Positions 35,848 to 42,886 of a DNA stretch of 64,000 nt are shown here, one piece after another. Below the pieces are notes generated by a model. That model ran no database searches and was not told the origin of the DNA. It saw nothing but the letters and a program-made list of their open reading frames with translations. A program made the translations under genes and the position numbers. The first letter of the stretch is position 1. Every line of letters begins with the position of its first letter. The stretch comes from Kistimonas sp964291485 (GTDB taxonomy: Bacteria > Pseudomonadota > Gammaproteobacteria > Pseudomonadales > Endozoicomonadaceae): assembly GCA_964291485.2 (NCBI GenBank), contig OZ220224.1, positions 1,488,001 to 1,552,000 of the forward strand, given 5' to 3'.

Positions 35848-36108
35848 ATGAGTGTTTCTCATATCGGAAAGAAAACCAACTGTGCGTTGAGTTTTTCGCC
35901 GACTCAGGTGTTGGCGTCATGCCAGCAGGAAGTTGGTAAGCCAGAAACGGGGGCCTTTGAGCGCGCAGAAAAGCTACTGGTTTTAGCGCTTGATGATCGT
36001 GATGGGGCTTACGCGGTGAGCTGGCGTCAGTGTGGCATGAAGAGTTCGCAAATTGTGGCTCTGCTTGAGATCGCTAAAGCCCAGATACTCGAGGACATGG
36101 GGTACTAA
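35848..36108 (+). CDS. unrecognised small prophage protein
   Basis: An 86-residue protein, not recognised. The middle (QVLASCQQEVGKPETGAFER) and the end (SSQIVALLEIAKAQILEDMG) appear helical. The stop overlaps the next start by one base (TAATG), which supports real coding. An ATG three codons upstream, at 35839, overlaps the previous gene. Confidence 0.55.
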   Translation: MSVSHIGKKTNCALSFSPTQVLASCQQEVGKPETGAFERAEKLLVLALDDRDGAYAVSWRQCGMKSSQIVALLEIAKAQILEDMGY

Positions 36109-36446
36109 TGAAAAAAATACGCCACAAATTCAATGCTACTCGCACGGAGTACGACGGCATTCGTTTCGATTCCAAGCTTGAAGCCCGTTACTACGAGTAT
36201 CTCCAAACCTTTGAGGTCGAAGGTGAGTTGCTGTTTTTTCTGAGACAGGCTCCCTTTCATCTGTTAGGCGGCACCCGTCTTGTGATTGATTTTGTAGAGT
36301 TCTGGGCGGACGGGACAGTCCGCTTTACCGATGTGAAGGGGGTGGAAACCGATAGTTTCAAGATCAAACGCCGGGAAGTGGAAGCGAAGTTTGGCATTGA
36401 GATCAACGTGGTCAAGAAGATACCAGTGCAGGGGGGAAGGCCATGA
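36108..36446 (+). CDS. DUF1064 family protein (putative phage endonuclease)
   Basis: A 112-residue protein. TEYDGIRFDSKLEARYYEYL and VIDFVEFWADGTVRFTDVKG with SFKIKRREVEAKFGIEI is the DUF1064 pattern. The Glu in SKLEA, the Asp in DFVEF and the DVKG Lys form a likely PD-(D/E)XK nuclease site, related to phage Holliday-junction resolvases. It overlaps the following gene by four bases. Confidence 0.82.
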   Translation: MKKIRHKFNATRTEYDGIRFDSKLEARYYEYLQTFEVEGELLFFLRQAPFHLLGGTRLVIDFVEFWADGTVRFTDVKGVETDSFKIKRREVEAKFGIEINVVKKIPVQGGRP

Positions 36447-37321
36447 AGTTCTATACCGCACGGCAGGCGATACACGACGCCTATGCACTGCATCTGCGCT
36501 CAAAGGGGTTTGAGGTGAATCAGGTATCGGCGGTCAGCAAGCCGGACTGGTCTGCACAGATGGCGCGGATCCAGCGCATGAAGGAACAGCCAAGAGTTGC
36601 GGCCTTGGCAGAATTTGCACCGGTAGGGCATTACCGCGGTGACCAGTCAGTGAAGTTGGATACTGACCGCTTGATCTGGGATTCGGTCCAGGCCGGGCGG
36701 GTCATTGCTGCAGTCGAAGCACTGCCGCCCCACCTGAAAGCCTGGTGCTATTGGTGTTACACGCCACTGGGCAAGACCAACCAGACATGGCTCAAGGAAG
36801 CCGAAACACTGGCGCAGGCCCGGCATCTCAGGGAACAGGCAGACAGCATGATCGACTACGCCGGCAGTATCCCCGGGCGAATTGCCCGTTGTAAAACCGA
36901 AGAGCGCCGCAATGAGCTGGAAGGCGTTGATACGGATGCCTTGTTGGCCGATGCCATACGCCAGCAGCAGATCGCGGAACGCCTGGAACGTACCGCCAAA
37001 GCGCCGGATGTGGCAGCGCCCTGGTGGAACTGGCTGGATGAACAGATCGTTGAACGTGCACCAAAGAAAATACGGAAGAAAACCCTGCAGCGGGTGCGCC
37101 GCGTGTGTGTCGCAGCCTGTTACAACTATCGGCATCGGGTGCAGCCAGGGAGTGATGGGGGTATTAAGGATCTGGTTGGGCCGAAGGCGATCTGTGAGCA
37201 GTTTGATGTGCCGTATTCGCACTTTGAGCGGGACTATAGACACTGGCTCAATTTTATAACTGATTTATGCAGTTTTGCAGATAAAGTGAGCATGCCAGCG
37301 ATCTGTGCGGTAGCGTTTTAG
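36443..37321 (+). CDS. unrecognised late-early protein in the antiterminator position
   Basis: A 292-residue protein at the place of the late antiterminator Q, just before the lysis and moron region. Recognisable features are helical stretches, a Trp/Cys patch (KAWCYWCYTPLG) and a basic stretch near residue 210 (APKKIRKKTLQRVRRVCVAA) that could bind nucleic acid. No family was assigned. The last 35 codons have a degenerate second copy at 38311-38440, so the present C-terminus may be a rearranged one. Confidence 0.55.
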   Translation: MKFYTARQAIHDAYALHLRSKGFEVNQVSAVSKPDWSAQMARIQRMKEQPRVAALAEFAPVGHYRGDQSVKLDTDRLIWDSVQAGRVIAAVEALPPHLKAWCYWCYTPLGKTNQTWLKEAETLAQARHLREQADSMIDYAGSIPGRIARCKTEERRNELEGVDTDALLADAIRQQQIAERLERTAKAPDVAAPWWNWLDEQIVERAPKKIRKKTLQRVRRVCVAACYNYRHRVQPGSDGGIKDLVGPKAICEQFDVPYSHFERDYRHWLNFITDLCSFADKVSMPAICAVAF

Positions 37322-37388
37322 ACTATTCGTACTACGTTGGAATTATGGGATAATTTGCAGACAACATCATTCGAAGAGGGAAAATATC

Positions 37389-38105
37389 GTGGTGTCTGAC
37401 AACCCTGCGGATCGTCTGCTGCATATTTTAAAAGCAGGAAAGCAAATAAGTTTGAGTTACAACTGCAGGAAGGCTTGGTGTCAGCTGCTGGATGTAGATG
37501 ATGCAAGCAATCACTCTTTGCTCATGAGCCGATTAGGCAAAGTGATGGCCTTGCCCGATGAGATTGTCTCATTACTTGATAGCCACGATGGAATTGAACC
37601 AGAAGTATACCAGCACTGGGTTTCACAGATTAATGCTGGGTTCAGCAACCAGAGTCTCACAGGTACATGGGAAAGCTTTATCAAATTTATAGACTCCCAC
37701 GCTATGTCAAACCTTGCACTTACATCAACGCTGCTGAGAGTAACCGGTAAAAGAACATTAATTGATGAGGTGAGCCTCCAGGAAACCACAGAAAAACTAC
37801 ACGCTTTACTTTCTGAGGTCATGGAAAGCGAGCTCGCAGACGATGTAAAAGCCTACGTCGTCAAAAGCCTGCAGAAAATAATCACAGCTTTAAATGAATA
37901 CAAGATCACTGGTAGTGCTCCTATTTTGGAGACTATCGAGGCCAGTTTTGGTCACGCTGTCGTAGATGAGAGATTCCGAGAATCCATGAACGATAGCGAA
38001 ACTGGCAGGAAGGTATGGGATATATTGGCTAATACAGCTAATACTGTTTCAGTAGCTACAGGACTTGGACAAATTGGTGCTGCTGCACTTCAGCTCCTTC
38101 AGTAA
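37389..38105 (+). CDS. unrecognised moron protein
   Basis: A 238-residue protein, not recognised. It starts with GTG and GAGGGAAAATATC lies before it. It is helical, with Ser/Asp-rich loops. The C-terminal 30 residues (VWDILANTANTVSVATGLGQ then IGAAALQLLQ) are hydrophobic and Gly/Ala-rich and could insert in a membrane. Codon use and GC are lower than in the surrounding phage genes. It lies in the cargo region between the unknown late gene and its decayed second 3' end, typical for lysogenic conversion or anti-phage genes; that role is inferred. Confidence 0.55.
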   Translation: MVSDNPADRLLHILKAGKQISLSYNCRKAWCQLLDVDDASNHSLLMSRLGKVMALPDEIVSLLDSHDGIEPEVYQHWVSQINAGFSNQSLTGTWESFIKFIDSHAMSNLALTSTLLRVTGKRTLIDEVSLQETTEKLHALLSEVMESELADDVKAYVVKSLQKIITALNEYKITGSAPILETIEASFGHAVVDERFRESMNDSETGRKVWDILANTANTVSVATGLGQIGAAALQLLQ

Positions 38106-38537
38106 GATACTTGGCTAAGGAGGGACGCCTCCTTAGCTTTTCCTCAAAACAGCAGCAATCAACATGGCACTCTGCCGATCGACATCATCTCAGGTGTACG
38201 CAACCCACTGAATCCAATGGCGGCAACTCTGCTATTGGTTCTCTCTAGTCGTATCAAATCTTCGTCAGATGTTACAACTACCGGCATTGTGTACAGCTAA
38301 GAAGGGGGCGGTATTAAGGATCTGCGGCCGGCTTGACGTACTGTATTCGCACTTCGAGCACGACTATCGAAGCTGGATTGATTTTACGATAGACGTTTTG
38401 AAAAATTTGATGGGATTAGTGCCGGATTTGTTTTTGCCCTCGTAAAATCAACAAATGAACCTCACTGATATTGAAAAAATTCTAACTCATCATTCGAGGG
38501 CGTGAACGCGGAATCCGCTTGAGGGAGTTAGTAGAAA
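38106..38537. other. gap with a decayed copy of an upstream gene end
   Basis: About 430 bases without an intact gene. From 38311 to about 38440 the sequence resembles the 3' end of the gene at 36443 (listed separately). Between 38159 and 38287 a minus-strand frame of 42 codons exists (MPVVVTSDEDLIRLERT start), which might be a remnant; support is weak. Confidence 0.5.
38311..38442 (+). pseudogene. degenerate duplicate of the 3' end of the 36443 gene
   Basis: GGTATTAAGGATCTG at 38311-38325 repeats 37160-37174. After a shortened stretch, GTATTCGCACTT-GAGC-GACTATCG follows like 37212-37240. Read from 38333 it gives DVLYSHFEHDYRSWIDF, against DVPYSHFERDYRHWLNF in the intact gene, and continues to a stop at 38442. 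The two copies bracket the 37389 gene. This suggests cargo entered by recombination with a related phage. Confidence 0.7.
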
Positions 38538-39437
38538 ATGAGCTTCTTTGTCGGTATGATTGCGCGGCTTTTTATATCTTATTGTTATTTATCCAGTGTG
38601 ATCGGAGTAATGGGAAACTATACTTTAAGGAAGATCTCTTACAATTTTGGCAGAGTAATGGAACCTGGTTCCGCTATTCTGGCTACGGTCTATGGACTAC
38701 TGACTGAAGTAGACACAACAAAGCTGGGTGGTTGGCCGCTTCCAATTGTCTGGATAATAGAAAAATTTCAATATTATCAGCTAGTTATTTTTTCTGGGCT
38801 TTTAGGCGTGGCAGTATTGGCAATTATTGCTAAGCGAGCAAGTGATCCTTGGATATGGGAAAAACTTAAATTTGTGCTCAATGAGTTCAAAAACAAAGCA
38901 TACGCAGGTCATGATAGCGATCCAGATCATTACAATAGAGTTACCCTTTTCAAGTATAAAAAGTACTCCATAAAGATGTCGCCATGGCGCAAAGGTAGTG
39001 TTAAAAAGGTAAGGCCTTGGTCTGGGTGGTTGGTATCGGTTCTACGTTCTGGCTATACAACGCAGAGGGTAGAAGCTGCGTTTCATGTCAGTCCGCATGA
39101 CCCCGAAGCATATGAAGGTATGGCAGCCAAGGCGTGGATCACTAATTACACATGTTGTGCAGTAAATTTACCTGATCTTAATGCTAAAGACCTTAAAAAG
39201 AGAGATATTAAGGCGTATGCTAAGGCTACAAAATGTCCTGAATCTATGGTTCAGTACTATATTAACAAGGGGAAATCTTTACCAAGATCAGTTGGTGCTA
39301 TCCCGATAGAGGTACATGGCAATAGATGGGGGGTGCTGGTTCTTGATAGTCGACATCCTGACGGTGTCACCGGCGATACGTTAGAGCAATTTAGCTTGAC
39401 CGCTACGATCATCGGGCAGCTATTGGAGAGGGCGTGA
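38538..39437 (+). CDS. membrane-anchored protein with GAF-like domain
   Basis: A 299-residue protein. Residues 1-100 are hydrophobic, with a first segment near 7-28 and a strong one at 82-98 (LVIFSGLLGVAVLAIIA). A basic juxtamembrane region follows (KKYSIKMSPWRKGSVKKVRP). Residues 175-297 resemble a GAF fold: EGMAAKAWITNYTCCAVNLP, then the typical late strands GAIPIEVHGNRWGVLVLDS. A ribosome-binding site GAGGGAG lies before the ATG. It is translationally coupled (TGATG) to the next gene. GAF domains bind nucleotides or other small ligands; a sensor at the membrane is inferred. Confidence 0.6.
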   Translation: MSFFVGMIARLFISYCYLSSVIGVMGNYTLRKISYNFGRVMEPGSAILATVYGLLTEVDTTKLGGWPLPIVWIIEKFQYYQLVIFSGLLGVAVLAIIAKRASDPWIWEKLKFVLNEFKNKAYAGHDSDPDHYNRVTLFKYKKYSIKMSPWRKGSVKKVRPWSGWLVSVLRSGYTTQRVEAAFHVSPHDPEAYEGMAAKAWITNYTCCAVNLPDLNAKDLKKRDIKAYAKATKCPESMVQYYINKGKSLPRSVGAIPIEVHGNRWGVLVLDSRHPDGVTGDTLEQFSLTATIIGQLLERA

Positions 39438-39874
39438 TGAACAAGAAGTGGATAAACATTGATCAGAAAGAGCTTAATAAGCCGTCAAACAAAAAAGAGA
39501 ATGGCGTTATTCTGCGCATGTTTTTATCTCCATACGATATTCCTGAAGCGGTTGCTGGTCATCAGGAAGATGGCAAGATATATGTAGAGTTCCGCTATGT
39601 GGCAGGCAGTGAGCCACTGAAAAAAGAGCGTGTCACAAAGAATTTATGGTTCCACGTGGGCAAGAATAGTGGACGCGTTTATAAAATTGAAATGAATGAC
39701 AAGCTATTACTTGAGGAAGATGCAATACATCTTGAGTTTTTTGCTGACAAGGTAAGCGAAAATATCGACTCATTTAAGGATAAGCACGTAAAATTTGCAA
39801 GTAAAAGTCTGGATGCTATTCGCTCTTGGCTTAGGAAGCAGCCAGAAGAATTGCTGCAAGCAGTGAATGCCTAA
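39437..39874 (+). CDS. unrecognised partner of the membrane-GAF protein
   Basis: A 145-residue soluble protein, not recognised. It looks like an alpha/beta protein: strands in GKIYVEFRYVAGSEP and KNLWFHVGKNSGRVYKIEM, then helices to the end (LDAIRSWLRKQPEELLQAVN). Its ATG at 39437 overlaps the stop of the GAF gene (TGATG), so the two are made together. A terminator follows at 39919, which closes a two-gene unit separate from the phage late operon. Confidence 0.55.
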   Translation: MNKKWINIDQKELNKPSNKKENGVILRMFLSPYDIPEAVAGHQEDGKIYVEFRYVAGSEPLKKERVTKNLWFHVGKNSGRVYKIEMNDKLLLEEDAIHLEFFADKVSENIDSFKDKHVKFASKSLDAIRSWLRKQPEELLQAVNA

Positions 39875-39918
39875 TTGCATTAGGCACCTATTTCAGCTAT
39901 AAATTCTTATAGTCAATA

Positions 39919-39950
39919 AAACCCTGCTCTCACCAGAGCGGGGTTTTTTA
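39919..39950 (+). terminator. rho-independent terminator of the moron operon
   Basis: ACCCTGCTC-TCACCA-GAGCGGGG followed by TTTTTTATT. It ends the GAF-partner operon. Confidence 0.85.
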
Positions 39951-39971
39951 TTGCCCATCGTTCAGCATTTC

Positions 39972-41170
39972 CCTGTGTACCCGTGACCGCGAAGCCCGGC
40001 TTCTATGTAGGGGACAAAACAGTTAATAGCTGAGCAATGCCACTTTTATCTTTCAGACATTGGTTTTTCAATAATCGTCGTATTAAATCCAGTCCCAAAC
40101 GAAAGAGAGATTTTTCTGGACGATAATGTCGGCCAAGGGGCAATTCTGCACTGTCTCCATATTGCGATTCTCCGACCCGCAGGCTCCATAGTGTGGCTAT
40201 TGCCAACACCGCCACCAGTTTCTTCAGTCTGTCGGGTTCGCTGACATGGGTGCTCTCCAGATCAAAACCCCGACTTTTGAGGTTCGCGAAAAGGACTTCT
40301 ATACCCCAGCGGCGGTAGTAATCTTCAAGCATGCCCCCAGGACGAGCCGGGCTTGCAACAATGAGCAGCCCTTTAACGGACCGATGAGCAGCCAGATGCA
40401 GCTTCAGGTCACCCACCGCTCGTTTACTCATCCAGGTTTCCTGACCGTTGACGCCCAGGTGAGAAAACAGCCGACACACCGGTACGCTGCGCCCACAGTT
40501 GCCAACCACCCGGGTATTATTTTTGATCCGTACGCGAAAACGAATATTCTTCGCTGTCAGCCAGCGTAACCATTGCTCACCGACAAACTCCCTGTCGGCC
40601 AGCAGGCAGTCGATTTTGTCTGCTGGCAGCAGCTTCAGGCACTGTTCCATCAGGGCGATACGTTCCCTGCAATTGCTACAACCGCGTTTGGACAGACACT
40701 CCCAGAGTAACGGCACAGAGGTTCCCTGCCAGGCAATGGACAGAACCAGGATATTGATATCCTTCTGGCCGTGCAGCCAGTTGGTTCGGTCGAGGCAAAG
40801 CGTGTAAGACGACTGCGGTAACCAGTGCAGGATCAATCTTCCGAACTGGAAATAGCAAAACTCATACAGGGCAAGAAAACGCTTGATCCGTTTATAGCTG
40901 GAGTCGGTCAATGCCGGTGACTGGAACTCCTCGGCAATCCGGGCAAGATTTGATGATCGAGCCTGCAGAACGCCAAGAACCAGCTGAGCAAAACAGATGA
41001 TTCGAGATTGATGCCAGGGTAGATGGGGCTTAAGCTCAGAAGCCAGAGAACTGATTGCTTGCATACGACAAGGTAACTGCATGGAGGTTAGAGACCATAC
41101 ACTTTACCGGTAGTGAGCGTCAGTTCTCCTTACTATTTTTGTTAGCGTTATTTTTTGTCCCGTACACAGG
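39972..41170 (-). mobile_element. IS4-type insertion sequence, boundaries approximate
   Basis: About 1.2 kb containing one transposase gene. CCTGTGTAC at 39972-39980 is the exact inverse of GTACACAGG at 41162-41170. Inside these, GGGACAAAA at 40011 is the inverse of TTTTGTCCC at 41153-41161, but on the left the two parts are separated by 30 bases. Which pair is the true terminal repeat is open, and no target duplication was recognised. The element sits between the moron terminator and the lysis genes. Confidence 0.6.
40003..41082 (-). CDS. IS4-family transposase
   Basis: A 359-residue DDE transposase. Catalytic Asp residues are in YTLCLDRTNW and DCLLADREFVG, and the Glu in YYRRWGIEVLFANLKSRGF, the YREK-like signature of IS4 elements. 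The frame is complete from ATG to stop, so the element may still be active. It is antisense to the phage late operon and could interfere with transcription into the lysis genes. Confidence 0.88.
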   Translation of the reverse strand: MQLPCRMQAISSLASELKPHLPWHQSRIICFAQLVLGVLQARSSNLARIAEEFQSPALTDSSYKRIKRFLALYEFCYFQFGRLILHWLPQSSYTLCLDRTNWLHGQKDINILVLSIAWQGTSVPLLWECLSKRGCSNCRERIALMEQCLKLLPADKIDCLLADREFVGEQWLRWLTAKNIRFRVRIKNNTRVVGNCGRSVPVCRLFSHLGVNGQETWMSKRAVGDLKLHLAAHRSVKGLLIVASPARPGGMLEDYYRRWGIEVLFANLKSRGFDLESTHVSEPDRLKKLVAVLAIATLWSLRVGESQYGDSAELPLGRHYRPEKSLFRLGLDLIRRLLKNQCLKDKSGIAQLLTVLSPT

Positions 41171-41197
41171 CCCGGCTTATCCTCCTCCGGGCCGGGC
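41170..41197 (+). terminator. GC-rich hairpin before the lysis genes
   Basis: GCCCGGC...GCCGGGC with a 14-base loop, followed by a pyrimidine-rich stretch, 28 bases before the amidase start. It may be a terminator or simply an mRNA leader structure. Confidence 0.4.
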
Positions 41198-41225
41198 TTC
41201 TGCTGTCCTTTTTCCTGCAAACATC

Positions 41226-41654
41226 ATGAGAAAAACAACCCAGTACATTGCCATTCACTGCAGTGCGACGCCGGCTGCCATGGATATTGGTGCGGCCGAG
41301 ATCCGCCGGTGGCACCGGGAAAAAGGCTGGCGGGATATTGGTTACCAGGCCGTGATCCGCCGGGATGGCACTATCGAAATGGGCCGGGGCTTGGACAGCA
41401 GCGGCGCCCATGTGCGTGGGTACAACCATACCGCGGTCGGTATCTGCCTGGTGGGCGGCTTATCCGTAACCGGTGAGCCCGAGAACAATTTCACCCCGGC
41501 ACAAATGCAGAGTTTGCGCATTCTGGTGGATGGCCTCCGCCAACGTTACCCCGGCGTAGTGGTGCAGGGGCACAGGGACTTCCCCAACGTCAGCAAAGCC
41601 TGCCCCTGTTTCGATGTGCCGGGCTGGTATCAGAACCAACAGGTCACGGAGTAA
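41226..41654 (+). CDS. endolysin, N-acetylmuramoyl-L-alanine amidase
   Basis: A 142-residue amidase of the T7-lysozyme/peptidoglycan-recognition type. TQYIAIHCSATPA holds the first zinc His, YNHTAVGICLVGG the central one, and VVQGHRDFPNVSKACPCFD the last His and Cys ligands. It cleaves the amide bond between MurNAc and the stem peptide at lysis. The open frame extends upstream into the IS end, but the ATG at 41226 fits the family. Two holin-type genes follow. Confidence 0.93.
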   Translation: MRKTTQYIAIHCSATPAAMDIGAAEIRRWHREKGWRDIGYQAVIRRDGTIEMGRGLDSSGAHVRGYNHTAVGICLVGGLSVTGEPENNFTPAQMQSLRILVDGLRQRYPGVVVQGHRDFPNVSKACPCFDVPGWYQNQQVTE

Positions 41655-41656
41655 CC

Positions 41657-42139
41657 ATGCTGCAGGCAATCATTCCCCTCCTGGCATCCGGTATCAATGC
41701 GTGGAAAGAGACAAGGCGGCAAAAGACTGAGCTGAAGCGCATGAAGCACCAAGGGGCGCTGCGTATTCAGGAGGCGCAGGTCAACAGTGCCGTAAGGCGG
41801 GCGGAGTCGGGGGATCAATCGGCCATCTCCATGGATCAGCTCAGCTTCAAAAACCGGGGCTGGAAAGACGACTACCTGCTGATACTCACCACCTTGCCGT
41901 TATTGATCCTGTTTTTTGCCCCCATTGCGGAACTGGTGCTGCTGAGTACCCGCTATCAGGCAGGAGACCTCACGGCAGCGGTTATGGCGGGCTTTACCGC
42001 CCTGCAGCAAACGCCCGACTGGTACCTGGTTGCCTTGTTGCTGGTGTATGTGGATACCTTCGGTTTTCGTCGTCTGTTGCGGGAGGCGTTATCCGGGAAG
42101 CTGGCGCAATGGATGGGCAAAGGGGTACCGGGCAAGTGA
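41657..42139 (+). CDS. holin-like membrane protein
   Basis: A 160-residue protein. After a soluble N-terminal 60 residues (including SGDQSAISMDQLSFKNRGWK) come two strong hydrophobic segments (LLILTTLPLLILFFAPIAEL, WYLVALLLVYVDTFGF) and a basic tail. This is the layout of the three-helix GTA/phage holin group. It follows the endolysin after two bases, which supports a lysis role. Confidence 0.72.
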   Translation: MLQAIIPLLASGINAWKETRRQKTELKRMKHQGALRIQEAQVNSAVRRAESGDQSAISMDQLSFKNRGWKDDYLLILTTLPLLILFFAPIAELVLLSTRYQAGDLTAAVMAGFTALQQTPDWYLVALLLVYVDTFGFRRLLREALSGKLAQWMGKGVPGK

Positions 42140-42462
42140 ATGAGCATATGGACTGGATCACCCAGCTGATTGCCTGGATAAAAAGCATCATACCCGCCGG
42201 CGCCATGGCCGTGATCGGTGGGACGGCCCGCTATCTCCATGAGATCCAGAACGGCATGCGCAAGTTTCGCTGGGTCTCCTTTGCGCTGACGACGGTGGTT
42301 GCCTTCCTGGTGGGGATTATTGTTGAACAGTTGTTGCCACCCGATACCACGGGGCGTGGTGGGTTGATTGCGGTTTGCGGCCTGTGTGCCCCCAACGTGA
42401 TTACTGCCCTGATCGATATGGGCAATGCCATGCTGGAAAAGGCCATCAAGAAGAATGGCTAA
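42136..42462 (+). CDS. LydA-like holin
   Basis: A protein of about 108 residues with three predicted membrane helices (IPAGAMAVIGGTARYL, VSFALTTVVAFLVGIIVEQL, GLIAVCGLCAPNVITALIDM). The pattern fits phage holins of the LydA/holin 3-3 type. The GTG at 42136 overlaps the previous gene by four bases; an ATG at 42148 is another start. With the upstream gene it would form a two-component holin set, or one may be an antiholin. Confidence 0.72.
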   Translation: MNEHMDWITQLIAWIKSIIPAGAMAVIGGTARYLHEIQNGMRKFRWVSFALTTVVAFLVGIIVEQLLPPDTTGRGGLIAVCGLCAPNVITALIDMGNAMLEKAIKKNG

Positions 42463-42886
42463 CCGAACAAAGCGGACACCCCAAAAAGACGGCAAGTTCT
42501 TTGCCGCGCTGGCCAAGGGGATACCGGTCTCAACGGCGGCACAGTCGGTCGGTTATGGGCGCACCATGGTTTATGAGCACCGGGAGAAGGATGAACTGTT
42601 CTGTGAACGGTGGGACGACGCCATTGCCATCGCCATTGAACGACTGGAGGCAGAAGCGGACCGTCGTGCCGTGGAAGGTATCGAGGATCCCGTGTTTTAC
42701 CAGGGGGAACAGTGCGGCACCGTGCGCAAGTTCTCCGATACCCTGTTGATGTTCCGCCTGAAAGCCCTGGCGCCGGACAGGTACCGTGAACGCGCCCAGA
42801 TAGACCACTCCGGCGAGATCAATGGCCGGCACACTGTCGTCATCAAGAACTTCACCGGGCGCAAGGCCAGCGATGGCAACGATTGA
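42455..42886 (+). CDS. terminase small subunit
   Basis: A 143-residue DNA-binding subunit of the packaging motor. An N-terminal helix-turn-helix (FFAALAKGIPVSTAAQSVGY then GRTMVYEHREKDELFCERWD) is typical, as are the acidic helix and the C-terminal LLMFRLKALAPDRYRERAQI. The ATG at 42455 overlaps the holin stop by eight bases. The large subunit starts inside its 3' end. Confidence 0.88.
   Translation: MANRTKRTPQKDGKFFAALAKGIPVSTAAQSVGYGRTMVYEHREKDELFCERWDDAIAIAIERLEAEADRRAVEGIEDPVFYQGEQCGTVRKFSDTLLMFRLKALAPDRYRERAQIDHSGEINGRHTVVIKNFTGRKASDGND

Noticed and set aside
34736..35920. 394-codon minus-strand frame over the P-like and DUF1367 genes
   Set aside because: Long antisense frame from GC-rich codons; rich in Pro, Arg and Cys without natural protein pattern.
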